Positions 17,736-26,911 are shown, counted from the stretch's first letter. The stretch is 64,000 nt of DNA from Rhodoferax sp. PAMC 29310 (GCF_017948265.1 NZ_CP072852.1:4464001-4528000); one strand, 5' to 3'. Notes: generated from the letters alone by a model not told the origin. Program-made: numbers and translations.

Positions 17736-19835
17736 TTAGTCGCCCTCAGATACGCCATCTCGTCGCAAATGAATGCTGAACACCGCACCGGGACTGTCTT
17801 CACCAACATCACGGCGCGACATGCCTTGAATACGACCGCCGTAGCGCTCAACCAACCCAACGCTGATCCACAGCCCCAGGCCATTGCCGTCTGGTCGGGT
17901 GGTGAAGAAAGGGCGGAACAGCTTGGCGCTCACCTCTGGGCTCAAGCCGGCGCCGGTGTCGCACACCTGCATCACGACGCCGGGGGAGCTTGGGTCGTCC
18001 ACCTGATCGAGAGTGCGCAACAGCAAAGTTCCACCGTCAGGCATGGCCTGAATGGCATTGATCAGCAGGTTGATGACCACTTGTTGCAGCTCTTGCCGGT
18101 TGATCTCGACCGCTTGGGTGGCCTGAAAATCTTTCACCACCGTGATGCCGGTGTGGGCCAGCAGGTGGCCCACCAGCACGAGTGAGTTTTCCAGCGCCAG
18201 GCGGGTGTCAACGGCCTCCACGTAGCCCGCGAATTCGCTGGGGCGCGCATGTTGCAGCAATTGGGTCACGATCAACCGCATGCGGTCCACTTGCTGGTCC
18301 ATCAGTTTGAACTCGGCGGCCACCGGCTTGGCCTGGTCGCCCAACAGCTCACGCACCAAGTCCAAATTCCCTTGAATCACGGCAATCGGATTGTTGATCT
18401 CATGGGCCACGCTGGCGGTGAGTTGGCCAATGGCGGCCAGCTTCTCGGACTTGACGAGTTGCTGCTGCGCCTGCTGGAGCGAGGTGTTGCTTTCGGCAAG
18501 TTCGCGGGTGCCGGCGATCACCTTGGCGTCCAGATCATCGGCAAACTCCTGAAGGCTGCGGGTTTTGTCGTCAATCACGTCCAGCAACTGGTCGAGGTGG
18601 TTGGCCAGGGCTCCTACCTCGTCGCGCGCCTGCACCTCGCCCACCCGGGCGCTTGTGTCGCCGTGCTCCACCTTGCGCATGGTGTGGTTCATCTGCTCCA
18701 CGGGTTTGAAAATACTGCGCGCCCACCGAAGCGAAAACACAGCCGCCAGAATGATCACCAACACAAAAATACCAATGATCAAGACCAACATGCCGGTTTT
18801 GACTTGGCGAAACGGTGCCTCCAGGTAGCCCACATACAGCATGCCCACGCGTTGGCCGGTCTGGTCAAGCAACGGTTCGTAAGCTGAGACATACCAGTCG
18901 TTCACCACAAAGGCGCGGTTCAGCCAGGACTCGCCCCGGTCAAGAACCGTTTCGCGTACAGCCTGGGACACCCGCGTTCCAATTGCGCGCAGGTTTTGAA
19001 ACAGACGCACGTTGGTGACGATGCGCACATCTTCCAGAAAAAGTGTGGCCGTGCCATGGCTACCCAAAGGGAGGGAGCCGTCCGGGTAGACGATGCGGTT
19101 GATGTGGTCAATCAGGTCCAGGTTCTGGTTCAGCAGCACGCCGGCGCGCACCACCGCCAGCGTCTCGCCTGTTGGGCCCAAAACCGGGGCGTTGGACAAC
19201 ATCACCAGCGCGCGGTTTTCCTGCGTTCGTGTCGTGGCTGAAGCGTTGGCGGTGCCAATGAGCGGAATGTAAATTCGTTCTCTCAAATGTGGGGCCATGG
19301 CCAGCATTTCCTCGGCAGCAAGCAGCTTCAATCCGGCAGGCTGATCAGGTTCGACGGGAGATTGCGCCGCGGGACCGCCTGCGCCGCGGGTGTCGTTCAC
19401 AGAGGCGGGCAAAGGATGTACCTGAGTCCAATCGGCCGTCAGAAGTTGGCCTTGTGGTGAGTAGAGGTTGATGAAGTCAAAGCCGAGACGGGCACGCGCG
19501 GCCATCAGCTGGGTTTGCAATCGAGGGAGGTCCCGGCTGGCAAGCGCCACATGCAGTTGATGAGACCCGGCCACTGCTTGGGTGCCAGAGCCCACGGCGC
19601 CCAGCACTTGTTCGAAATAGCCACGCGCCACCGCCAGATCACTCCGTACCTTGGTGATCAGCAAGCGGTCATAGGCTGCATTGCCCCACAACACCAAAGC
19701 ACCAATCAACAAGGGCAGCACGACCAGCAGCGGTAGCAGGGCCATGGCCAGCAACTTGTTGCGAACCGACTGGCTGATCCAGCGCGGTGTCAGGCGCGCC
19801 CAGAGCGCGGAGGTGGCTGGCGCAGACAGCCTCAT
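17736..19835 (-). CDS. Membrane sensor histidine kinase beside FDH genes
   Basis: Two-component sensor of 699 residues. A transmembrane segment near 30-55 (LLAMALLPLLVVLPLLIGALVL) is followed by a periplasmic double-Cache-like region (about 60-335) with AVVRAGVLLNQNLDLID and GMLYVGYLEAP. A second membrane segment lies near 340-365, then a HAMP domain (WARSIFKPVEQMNHTM), a coiled coil, the phospho-acceptor box SVAHEINNPIAVIQGN and an HATPase_c domain with N, G1 (VCDTGAGLSPE) and G2 (GNGLGLWIS) boxes. The ATG at 19835 overlaps the regulator stop as ATGA. It phosphorylates the adjacent sigma-54 regulator; the ligand is unknown, possibly formate or a related signal. Confidence 0.9.
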   Translation of the reverse strand: MRLSAPATSALWARLTPRWISQSVRNKLLAMALLPLLVVLPLLIGALVLWGNAAYDRLLITKVRSDLAVARGYFEQVLGAVGSGTQAVAGSHQLHVALASRDLPRLQTQLMAARARLGFDFINLYSPQGQLLTADWTQVHPLPASVNDTRGAGGPAAQSPVEPDQPAGLKLLAAEEMLAMAPHLRERIYIPLIGTANASATTRTQENRALVMLSNAPVLGPTGETLAVVRAGVLLNQNLDLIDHINRIVYPDGSLPLGSHGTATLFLEDVRIVTNVRLFQNLRAIGTRVSQAVRETVLDRGESWLNRAFVVNDWYVSAYEPLLDQTGQRVGMLYVGYLEAPFRQVKTGMLVLIIGIFVLVIILAAVFSLRWARSIFKPVEQMNHTMRKVEHGDTSARVGEVQARDEVGALANHLDQLLDVIDDKTRSLQEFADDLDAKVIAGTRELAESNTSLQQAQQQLVKSEKLAAIGQLTASVAHEINNPIAVIQGNLDLVRELLGDQAKPVAAEFKLMDQQVDRMRLIVTQLLQHARPSEFAGYVEAVDTRLALENSLVLVGHLLAHTGITVVKDFQATQAVEINRQELQQVVINLLINAIQAMPDGGTLLLRTLDQVDDPSSPGVVMQVCDTGAGLSPEVSAKLFRPFFTTRPDGNGLGLWISVGLVERYGGRIQGMSRRDVGEDSPGAVFSIHLRRDGVSEGD

Positions 19836-21226
19836 GGCGTGGCCCACTCGGCGCAGCGCCGCTCCAGAGTGCGCCGCGAGATGCCCAGCAACTGCGCCGC
19901 CTGACTTTTATCGCCTTGCACCGAGTCGAGCACAGCCAGGATGTGTTGTTTCTCCAGAGATTGCAAGTCGGTGGCGGCGGTGCTGGGGTTTGACAACGCA
20001 TTGGCAGGCGACTGGGGCTGACCCAGCGTAAACAGCGCCGATACGTTCAGGGCGCCCAGAATCAGGGAGCGTTCAATCAGGTTGCGCAACTCGCGGGCAT
20101 TGCCAGGCCAGTTGTACTGATGAAGGTAGGCCATCTCGGCGGGCGTGATGTGCAGTGGGGCCACGCGCAGCACGGGCACCAGCTGCGCCATGAAGTGGCT
20201 AACCAAGTCGGCAATGTCTTCCTTGTGCTCGCGCAGTGGGGGCAGGGTGATCTCGACCACCTGAAGGCGGTAATACAGGTCTTTGCGAAACCGGCCACTG
20301 ACCACGGCATCAGCCAGTGGCTGGTTGGTGGCGGCAATGATTCGCACATTGACGGACTGTAATTGCGTGCTGCCTACCGGGCGTATCTGATGGTCTTCCA
20401 GCGTCCGAAGCAAGGTGGCCTGTAGCGCCAGAGGTAGCTCGGCAACCTCATCCAGAAAGAGCGTGCCGCCCTGGGCGTAGTAGAACAAACCATCTCTGGC
20501 CTTGATGGCGCCGGTGAAGGCGCCCTTGGCATGTCCAAACAACTCGCTCTCAATCAACTCGGGTGACATGCTGGCGCAGTTCACCGGCACAAAGGGGCCA
20601 CTCGAGCGCGGGCTCAAGCTGTGCAGCGCCCGGGCCACCAGCTCCTTGCCCGTGCCCGACTCCCCCTGCAAAAGCACCGTGCTGTTGACGGCCGCCACGC
20701 GCCCCAGCGACTGGTTCAGCTCGGTCATCGCCAGCGAGTGGCCCACGAGTCCGGTGCTGGCGCCATCGCGCGCCGTCAATGTGTGCTTGAGAACATAGTT
20801 CTCGCGGGCCAGTTGGGCGCTCTCAAAGCAATGCTTGATGGCGTTGAGTATTTGGGGAACACGAAACGGTTTGAGAATGAAGTCAGATGCGCCGGCGCGC
20901 AAGGCCTCAATGGCGGTGTCCAGATCAGCAAACGCCGTGATCAAAATGACCTTGCCTGAGTAGCCGTGCTCGCGCAACTCTTTGAGCCAAATGACGCCGT
21001 TTTTTCCAGGCAGCGAGATGTCCAGAATGATCAGGTCCACATGATGGTGCTGCAAGATTTCGGCACCTTCTTCGGCACTGCCAGCCTGGCGAATGCCATG
21101 ACAGCGAGGCGCCAACGTCTTCACCAGAAAGTTCCTCATTCCCGGCTCGTCGTCCACAATCAAAATCGACCACATGGGCCAGCCGTCTGCGACTTTGTCG
21201 GTTAATTGAGATGCGTTTTGCGTCAC
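19832..21226 (-). CDS. Sigma-54-dependent response regulator (NtrC type)
   Basis: A 464-residue NtrC-family activator. The receiver domain (residues 18-135) has SILIVDDEPGM and the phospho-acceptor aspartate in LIILDISLPGKNG. The AAA+ domain shows Walker A GESGTGKELVARAL, the sigma-54-contacting GAFTGA loop (ELFGHAKGAFTGAIKARDG), Walker B GGTLFLDEVAELP and the arginine finger region FRKDLYYRLQ. A Fis-type HTH ends the protein (KSQAAQLLGISRRTLERRC). The start may be the GTG at 21226 or the ATG at 21175 (MWSILIV). It is divergent from the FDH structural genes, with an inverted repeat and a -24/-12 promoter between them, so FDH is the natural target. Confidence 0.92.
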   Translation of the reverse strand: MTQNASQLTDKVADGWPMWSILIVDDEPGMRNFLVKTLAPRCHGIRQAGSAEEGAEILQHHHVDLIILDISLPGKNGVIWLKELREHGYSGKVILITAFADLDTAIEALRAGASDFILKPFRVPQILNAIKHCFESAQLARENYVLKHTLTARDGASTGLVGHSLAMTELNQSLGRVAAVNSTVLLQGESGTGKELVARALHSLSPRSSGPFVPVNCASMSPELIESELFGHAKGAFTGAIKARDGLFYYAQGGTLFLDEVAELPLALQATLLRTLEDHQIRPVGSTQLQSVNVRIIAATNQPLADAVVSGRFRKDLYYRLQVVEITLPPLREHKEDIADLVSHFMAQLVPVLRVAPLHITPAEMAYLHQYNWPGNARELRNLIERSLILGALNVSALFTLGQPQSPANALSNPSTAATDLQSLEKQHILAVLDSVQGDKSQAAQLLGISRRTLERRCAEWATP

Positions 21227-21348
21227 GATGAAGTTTTGATGTTAGCGGAAGTGAACCAAATAGACCCGACTAATTTACTCGGGTAATGGAAAATTAGGGA
21301 GGTTTGGCAACGCGCCTTGTTCAATTTGACACCTGTTTGCAGCCAATG

Positions 21349-21389
21349 CTGTCAAGACTTTGCGACAGTTTGTCGCAAAGTCTTGACAG
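21349..21389. promoter_or_regulatory. Perfect 19-bp inverted repeat, probable activator site
   Basis: Two identical arms, CTGTCAAGACTTTGCGACA and its exact reverse complement, are separated by GTT. It lies 84 bases upstream of the -24/-12 promoter for the FDH genes and 123 bases upstream of the divergent response regulator, the normal position for the enhancer of an NtrC-type activator. Only a hairpin without a following T-run is possible, so a terminator is less likely. The site holds two nested dyads, which could bind two dimers. Confidence 0.75.
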
Positions 21390-21472
21390 GCTGACGAAGG
21401 TTTCAAGAGACCGGAGGTGTTTGTAATTCGCAAGCCCATGATTCATAAAGAAAGTCCTCGAAAAATTAAGGG

Positions 21473-21488
21473 TGGCACGAACTCTGCT
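21473..21488 (+). promoter_or_regulatory. Sigma-54 (-24/-12) promoter for FDH operon
   Basis: TGGCACGAACTCTGCT matches the sigma-54 consensus TGGCACG-N4-TTGCW closely, with GG and GC dinucleotides separated by the required 10 bases. Predicted transcription starts about 12 bases downstream of the GC, leaving a leader of roughly 150 bases before the small Tat protein. The whole 420-base gap between the regulator and that gene contains only this promoter and the inverted repeat as recognisable elements. Confidence 0.75.
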
Positions 21489-21646
21489 ATCAATTTTTTT
21501 GATGTGGGTCGCGACACATCTGCGGTGCAGCGAGGGTTTGTCATAGGTAAATATATCGCTTGCCGAAGACACTTCTGGTTGGTAAATTCAGACGAGTTTA
21601 GATATGTAAAACAGTTCCAAGCCGGAACGCATGAGGAGAACACATC

Positions 21647-21856
21647 ATGACTCAATCGTCGACCAAGTTGTCGCGGCGTACCTTGTTCGCGGGCGCCGGA
21701 ACCGCCGGTGCAGTGGCAGTTGCAGTGAGTGTGATGCCTGCCCTAAAAGGCAGCGCGTTGCCCGTCGCTGAGACCCTCAAGCCAGCGCCTGAAAACGGCG
21801 GCGGCTACAGCCTGAGCGCCCACGTCAAGCAGTATTACAAGACGACCCGCGTCTGA
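21647..21856 (+). CDS. Small Tat-signal protein of formate dehydrogenase loci
   Basis: A 69-residue protein of the class annotated as formate dehydrogenase region TAT target (TIGR02811). It starts MTQSSTKLSRRTLFAGAGTAG, with the twin arginines at residues 10-11 and a hydrophobic stretch AVAVAVSVMPAL. It ends GGGYSLSAHVKQYYKTTRV, the conserved part of the family. No cofactor residues are present. It is the first gene after the sigma-54 promoter, preceded by GAGGAGAACACATC, a strong ribosome site. It may be a small subunit or assembly factor exported with FdhA; the role is inferred from constant linkage. Confidence 0.88.
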   Translation: MTQSSTKLSRRTLFAGAGTAGAVAVAVSVMPALKGSALPVAETLKPAPENGGGYSLSAHVKQYYKTTRV

Positions 21857-21911
21857 TTTCACGCCGGTTTTTGCCGCGCTATACCGAGTTAAGCCGACTT
21901 TGGAGAGTCCC

Positions 21912-24872
21912 ATGTTGTTGACCAAAAAAACAGGTGTTACTGACACCGCCTCGCGATCCCCCTTTGTGCACAGCCTGCGCCGCGGGTTGTCACAAGCCTT
22001 GCCCACCATGGATCGGCGCGGCTTTCTACGTCGCTCTGGCCTGGGCGTCGGGGTCGGCTTGGCCGCCTCTCAACTGACATTGGTGAAGAAAGCCGGCGCG
22101 GCCTCTGGTAAAGCGGGCATGGGCGCGGGCAAGATTGAAGTCAAGCGCACCATCTGCACCCACTGCTCAGTGGGTTGTGCGGTGGATGCCGTGGTTGAAA
22201 ACGGCGTCTGGGTGCGCCAAGAACCCGTGTTTGATTCGCCCATCAACTTGGGCGCCCATTGTGCCAAGGGTGCCGCTTTGCGCGAGCACGGGCATGGCGA
22301 ATATCGCCTTCGCTACCCCATGAAGTTGGTCAACGGCAAGTACGAACGCATCAGCTGGGACACCGCACTCAACGAGATCACCGCACGAATGCTGGAGTTG
22401 CGCAAGGCCAGCGGCCCGGACAGCGTGTATTACGTCGGTTCGTCCAAACACAACAACGAGCAGACTTACCTGATGCGTAAGTTCGTCAGCTTCTGGGGCA
22501 GCAATAACTGCGACCACCAGGCGCGTATCTGCCACTCGACCACGGTGGCGGGGGTGGCCAATACATGGGGCTACGGCGCCATGACCAATTCCTACAACGA
22601 CATGCAGAACAGCAAGTGCGCGTTGTACATCGGCTCCAACGCCGCTGAGGCGCACCCGGTCAGCATGTTGCACATGCTGCACGCCAAGGAAAACGGCTGC
22701 AAGATGATTGTGGTGGACCCCCGTTTCACTCGCACCGCGGCCAAGGCGGACGAATTTGTGCGCTTGCGCTCTGGCTCGGACATCCCCTTCATCTTCGGTG
22801 TGCTTTACCACGTCTTCAAGAACAACTGGGAAGATAAAAAATACATCAATGACCGTGTTTTTGGCATGGACAAGATCAAAGAGGAAGTGTTTTCCAAATG
22901 GACGCCGGACAAGGTGGAAGAGGCCTGTGGGGTCAAGGAAGACCAGGTGTTTCGCGTTGCCAAGATGATGAGCGACAACCGACCCAGCACGCTTGTCTGG
23001 TGCATGGGCCAAACCCAGCACACCATTGGCAACGCCATGGTGCGGGCTTCCTGTATCTTGCAACTGGCGCTTGGCAATGTGGGCAAGTCAGGGGGCGGCA
23101 CCAATATTTTCCGGGGACACGACAACGTGCAGGGCGCCACCGACGTGGGCCCCAATCCTGACTCGCTGCCCGGCTACTACGGCATTGCAGAAGGCTCATG
23201 GAAACACTTTGCCAAGGTATGGGGCGTGGATTATGAGTGGATCAAGGCGCAGTTCTCTTCGCCAGCCATGATGACCAAGCCGGGCATCACCGTGTCCCGC
23301 TGGATTGATGGTGTGTTGGAAAATAACGAGCTGATTGATCAGGATTCCAACTTGCGCGGCGTGTTCTATTGGGGTCATGCGCCCAACTCGCAGACCCGAG
23401 GCCTGGAGATGAAGCGTGCCATGGACAAGCTAGACTTATTGGTGGTGGTGGACCCCTATCCGTCAGCCACAGCCGCAATGGCGGCCATGCCCGGCAAGCC
23501 GGAAGACCTGAACCCCAACCGGGCCGTCTATTTGCTGCCCGCGGCGACCCAGTTCGAAACCAGCGGATCGGTGACCGCGTCCAACCGTTCGCTTCAGTGG
23601 CGTGAAAAAGTGATCGAGCCGCTGTGGGAAAGCCGCAGCGACCACATGATCATGCAGCAGTTCGCCGATCGCTTGGGCTTTGGCAAAGAGCTGTCGAAAA
23701 ACTTCAAGATGCAGAAAGTCAACGGCATGGATGAGCCTGTGCCTGAGGATATTTTGAGAGAGATCAACAAGGGCATGTGGACCATTGGTTACACCGGCCA
23801 GAGTCCTGAGCGCCTCAAGGCGCACATGCGCAATATGCACATGTTTGATGTCAAGACGCTCAAGGCCAAAGGCGGCAAAGACGCTGAGACGGGTTACGAC
23901 CTGACCGGTGACTATTTCGGCCTGCCATGGCCTTGCTATGGCACGCCGGAACTCAAGCATCCGGGCACTCCCAATTTGTACGACCCCTCCAAGCATGTGA
24001 TGGATGGTGGCGGAAACTTCCGCGCCAACTTTGGCGTGGAGCGCGACGGGAAAAGCTTGTTGGCTGAAGACGGTTCCCACTCGGTGGGCGCAGACATCAC
24101 CACCGGTTACCCGGAGTTTGATCACGTTCTGCTCAAGAAGCTGGGCTGGTGGGATGATCTCACCGACACGGAGAAAGCGGCCGCAGAAGGCAAAAACTGG
24201 AAGACAGACCTTTCGGGGGGTATCCAGCGTGTTGTGATGCAGGTCCATGGCTGTTATCCGTTTGGCAATGCTAAAGCGCGGGCCGTGGTGTGGAACTTTC
24301 CGGATGCCATTCCGCAGCACCGTGAGCCCTTGTACGGCAATCGGGCGGATTTACAGGCTAAATACCCGACGCATGAAGACAAGAAAAACTTCTGGCGTCT
24401 GCCTACGCTGTTCAAGTCTTTGCAGGACAAAAACATCGCCGACAAGGTGCATGAGAAGTTCCCGCTGGTGATGACCTCTGGTCGACTGGTGGAGTACGAA
24501 GGCGGCGGCGAAGAGACGCGGTCCAACCCTTGGTTGGCGGAGTTGCAGCAAGAGATGTTCATTGAGATCAACCCCAAGGTGGCGGCTGAAAAAGGCATTC
24601 GCAATGGCGAACGGGCTTGGGTCTCAACTCCCACCGGCGCTCGACTTAATGTGCAGGCGATGGTGACAGAGCGGGTTGGCCCAGATACGGTGTTCATGCC
24701 GTTTCACTTTTCCGGCCGCTGGCAGGGCGCCGACATGTTGGCGCATTACCCCGCGGGTGCGGCGCCCATCGTGCGCGGCGAGGCCATCAACACAGCAACC
24801 ACTTATGGCTACGACAGCGTGACCATGATGCAAGAGACCAAAACGACGGTCTGCAACGTCGAAAAAGCATAA
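21912..24872 (+). CDS. fdhA: Formate dehydrogenase, catalytic alpha subunit
   Basis: Periplasmic molybdopterin formate dehydrogenase, 986 residues, oxidising formate to CO2. The Tat signal reads TMDRRGFLRRSGLGVG with the arginines at residues 35-36. The N-terminal [4Fe-4S] motif is CTHCSVGCAVDAV...CAKGA near 75-120. The metal ligand position is cysteine, in DHQARICHSTTVAG, so this is a Cys enzyme and not a selenoprotein. Mo-bisPGD regions (NLRGVFYWGHAPNSQ, VVVDPYPSATA) and the C-terminal dinucleotide-binding domain (LVMTSGRLVEYEGGG) follow. I chose ATG 21912 after a GGAGAG ribosome site, not the upstream TTG. It pairs with fdhB and fdhC in a membrane-bound complex. Confidence 0.95.
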   Translation: MLLTKKTGVTDTASRSPFVHSLRRGLSQALPTMDRRGFLRRSGLGVGVGLAASQLTLVKKAGAASGKAGMGAGKIEVKRTICTHCSVGCAVDAVVENGVWVRQEPVFDSPINLGAHCAKGAALREHGHGEYRLRYPMKLVNGKYERISWDTALNEITARMLELRKASGPDSVYYVGSSKHNNEQTYLMRKFVSFWGSNNCDHQARICHSTTVAGVANTWGYGAMTNSYNDMQNSKCALYIGSNAAEAHPVSMLHMLHAKENGCKMIVVDPRFTRTAAKADEFVRLRSGSDIPFIFGVLYHVFKNNWEDKKYINDRVFGMDKIKEEVFSKWTPDKVEEACGVKEDQVFRVAKMMSDNRPSTLVWCMGQTQHTIGNAMVRASCILQLALGNVGKSGGGTNIFRGHDNVQGATDVGPNPDSLPGYYGIAEGSWKHFAKVWGVDYEWIKAQFSSPAMMTKPGITVSRWIDGVLENNELIDQDSNLRGVFYWGHAPNSQTRGLEMKRAMDKLDLLVVVDPYPSATAAMAAMPGKPEDLNPNRAVYLLPAATQFETSGSVTASNRSLQWREKVIEPLWESRSDHMIMQQFADRLGFGKELSKNFKMQKVNGMDEPVPEDILREINKGMWTIGYTGQSPERLKAHMRNMHMFDVKTLKAKGGKDAETGYDLTGDYFGLPWPCYGTPELKHPGTPNLYDPSKHVMDGGGNFRANFGVERDGKSLLAEDGSHSVGADITTGYPEFDHVLLKKLGWWDDLTDTEKAAAEGKNWKTDLSGGIQRVVMQVHGCYPFGNAKARAVVWNFPDAIPQHREPLYGNRADLQAKYPTHEDKKNFWRLPTLFKSLQDKNIADKVHEKFPLVMTSGRLVEYEGGGEETRSNPWLAELQQEMFIEINPKVAAEKGIRNGERAWVSTPTGARLNVQAMVTERVGPDTVFMPFHFSGRWQGADMLAHYPAGAAPIVRGEAINTATTYGYDSVTMMQETKTTVCNVEKA

Positions 24873-24884
24873 GGAGAACAAAAT

Positions 24885-25517
24885 ATGGCACGCATGAAAT
24901 TTATTTGCGACGCAGAGCGTTGCATCGAATGCAACGGCTGCGTTACAGCTTGCAAGAATGAACACGAAGTGCCGTGGGGCGTGAACCGCCGCCGCGTGGT
25001 CACGCTCAACGACGGCGTTCCCGGCGAGAAATCGATCTCGGTGGCTTGTATGCATTGCAGCGATGCGCCTTGCATGGCAGTCTGCCCGGTCAACTGCTTT
25101 TACCGCACCGACGAAGGTGTGGTGCTGCATGACAAGGACGTCTGTATTGGCTGCGGCTACTGTTCTTACGCTTGTCCGTTTGGCGCCCCTCAGTTCCCCT
25201 CACAGGGCACGTTTGGTGTGCGCGGCAAGATGGACAAGTGCACCTTCTGTGCCGGTGGACCCGAAGCTAACGGCAGCCAGGCCGAGTTTGAGAAATATGG
25301 CCGCAACCGTTTGGCCGAAGGTAAGTTGCCAGCTTGCGCTGAGATGTGCTCGACCAAAGCCCTGATCGCTGGTGACGGTGACGTGGTGGCCGACATCTTC
25401 CGTAGCCGGGTTCTCAAGCGCGGCAAGGGCGCCGAGGTCTGGGGCTGGGGCACCGCTTACGGCTCCAAGCAAGCGGGACAGCCCCCGGCAGCCGCGCCTG
25501 AAGGAGTCAAATCATGA
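24885..25517 (+). CDS. fdhB: Formate dehydrogenase, iron-sulfur beta subunit
   Basis: Electron-transfer subunit of 210 residues with four cysteine groups: CIECNGCVTACKNEHEVPWG, CMHCSDAPCMAVCPVNC, CIGCGYCSYACPFGA and the split group CTFC...CAEMC. This gives four [4Fe-4S] clusters in the DmsB/FdnH-like pattern. It has no Tat signal and no C-terminal membrane anchor, so it must be exported with FdhA by hitch-hiking on its signal. A strong AAGGAG ribosome site precedes it, and its end overlaps the lipoprotein gene by 4 bases (ATGA). It links the molybdenum subunit to the cytochrome b subunit. Confidence 0.94.
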   Translation: MARMKFICDAERCIECNGCVTACKNEHEVPWGVNRRRVVTLNDGVPGEKSISVACMHCSDAPCMAVCPVNCFYRTDEGVVLHDKDVCIGCGYCSYACPFGAPQFPSQGTFGVRGKMDKCTFCAGGPEANGSQAEFEKYGRNRLAEGKLPACAEMCSTKALIAGDGDVVADIFRSRVLKRGKGAEVWGWGTAYGSKQAGQPPAAAPEGVKS

Positions 25518-25735
25518 AAAAAACACTTGGTGTGATCGCCGCTGTGGTCTTGCTGTCGGCATGCGGCGAACGGCCGCAAACCGCCAGCACGGGCAAGCCG
25601 GGGTCTGAGCCCTTCAAGGGTACGGGCTCTGCATTCGTGGAAAGTGGCTGGAAGCCAGGCGACAAGGCCAGTTGGGAGTCCCACATGAAAGCCCGCAGTC
25701 AGTATGGTCAAAACGACAACTCCCGCATGAATTGA
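25514..25735 (+). CDS. Small lipoprotein in the FDH operon
   Basis: A 73-residue protein, MKKTLGVIAAVVLLSACGERPQ, with a type II signal peptide and lipobox LSAC, so the mature part of about 56 residues would be anchored by lipid at cysteine 17. The rest is polar, with repeated W-K and W-E features (ESGWKPGDKASWESHM), and has no known domain. It is translationally coupled to fdhB and lies 12 bases before fdhC. I do not recognise a family; the position suggests a structural or assembly partner of the periplasmic FDH. Confidence 0.75.
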   Translation: MKKTLGVIAAVVLLSACGERPQTASTGKPGSEPFKGTGSAFVESGWKPGDKASWESHMKARSQYGQNDNSRMN

Positions 25736-25747
25736 AAGGAGGCCGTC

Positions 25748-26893
25748 ATGAAAAAAGCCTTTCTCTCCGCGTTGTTGCTTGTGCTGGCATGGGGTGTCGC
25801 GTCAGCGCAAGATGCGCCGGCCGCGCCAGCCGCAGCGGCGGGTGGTATCCAAAGCCAGAATATTTTTGAAGTGAAGCCGGACGCCAGTGCAGAGCCGGGC
25901 TATGCCGGGCAAACCAATGCCGAGCGTGCCAAGGTGCAGCCAGGCAACAATGCGCCCATGTGGCGCAAAGTGGGCGAAGGCGTGACAGGCTTCAGTAGCC
26001 TGCCCAAAAGTGAGGCGCCCGAAGCCGGTAACCTGATCCAGCCGTTTGTGCAGTACCCCGGTTCCCGCCTAACCACCGCGGGTGAAGCCTGGAGGCAGGT
26101 GCGCAACAACTGGATCATTCCGTACGGCGGTTCACTGCTGTTGATTGTGGCCGGTGCCATTGCCTTGTATTACTGGCGCAAAGGCATGATGATGCTGCAC
26201 GGTGTAGAGACCGGCCGAAAAATTGAACGTTTTACGCCGTTTGAGCGCTCCGCCCACTGGTCCAATGCCATCGCGTTCGTCGCGTTGGCCATATCGGGTC
26301 TGGTCATGGCGTTTGGCAAGTTCTTCTTGCTGCCGATCATGGGCAGTACGCTTTTTGGCTGGCTGACCTATGCCCTGAAGAACTTGCACAACTTTGCGGG
26401 ACCGCTGTTCGCCGTGTCGTTGCTGGTTGTGTTCTTCACGTTTCTGAAAGACAACTTTCTGAGCAAGGAAGACCTGACCTGGATCAAGAAAGGCGGCGGC
26501 CTGTTGTCGGGCACTGAGGTTCCCTCTCATCGCTTCAACGCAGGCGAAAAAGTGGTGTTCTGGGGCGGTGTGCTCGGGCTGGGTTTGATCGTGGTGGCAT
26601 CTGGTTTGGTACTGGATAAGCTGATTCCGGGCCTCATTTATGAGCGCGGCACGATGCAAATTGCGCACATGGTGCACGCGGTGGCGACCCTCGTCATGGT
26701 GGTGATGTTCATGGGCCACATCTACATGGGAACGATCGGCATGCAGGGCGCCTACAAGGCGATGCGTACGGGCTATGTGGATGAGACTTGGGCCAAGGAG
26801 CACCACGAGTTGTGGCTGGACGACATCAAGAGCGGGAAGATTCCGGCTCAACGCACGCAAGAAAAAGCCCCCAGCCAGACCGTGAAGGTCTAA
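25748..26893 (+). CDS. fdhC: Formate dehydrogenase, cytochrome b gamma subunit
   Basis: Membrane diheme cytochrome b subunit of 381 residues that passes electrons from FdhB to quinone. A cleavable signal peptide (MKKAFLSALLLVLAWGVASA) precedes a periplasmic extension of about 110 residues not needed in short FdnI types. Then come a membrane segment near 125-145 and the FdnI-like core: FERSAHWSNAIAFVALAISG (heme histidine), NLHNFAGPLFAVSLLVVFF (heme histidine), a segment near 265-290 and IAHMVHAVATLVMVVMFMGH with two histidines. A good AAGGAGG site precedes the start. Part of the fdhAB-lipoprotein-fdhC run. Confidence 0.92.
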   Translation: MKKAFLSALLLVLAWGVASAQDAPAAPAAAAGGIQSQNIFEVKPDASAEPGYAGQTNAERAKVQPGNNAPMWRKVGEGVTGFSSLPKSEAPEAGNLIQPFVQYPGSRLTTAGEAWRQVRNNWIIPYGGSLLLIVAGAIALYYWRKGMMMLHGVETGRKIERFTPFERSAHWSNAIAFVALAISGLVMAFGKFFLLPIMGSTLFGWLTYALKNLHNFAGPLFAVSLLVVFFTFLKDNFLSKEDLTWIKKGGGLLSGTEVPSHRFNAGEKVVFWGGVLGLGLIVVASGLVLDKLIPGLIYERGTMQIAHMVHAVATLVMVVMFMGHIYMGTIGMQGAYKAMRTGYVDETWAKEHHELWLDDIKSGKIPAQRTQEKAPSQTVKV

Positions 26894-26911
26894 GTTCAAT
26901 CAGGACGTCCT

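Noticed and set aside
22500..22560. Selenocysteine in formate dehydrogenase
   Set aside because: The metal-ligand position reads ICHSTTVAG with a normal cysteine codon, and no in-frame TGA occurs.
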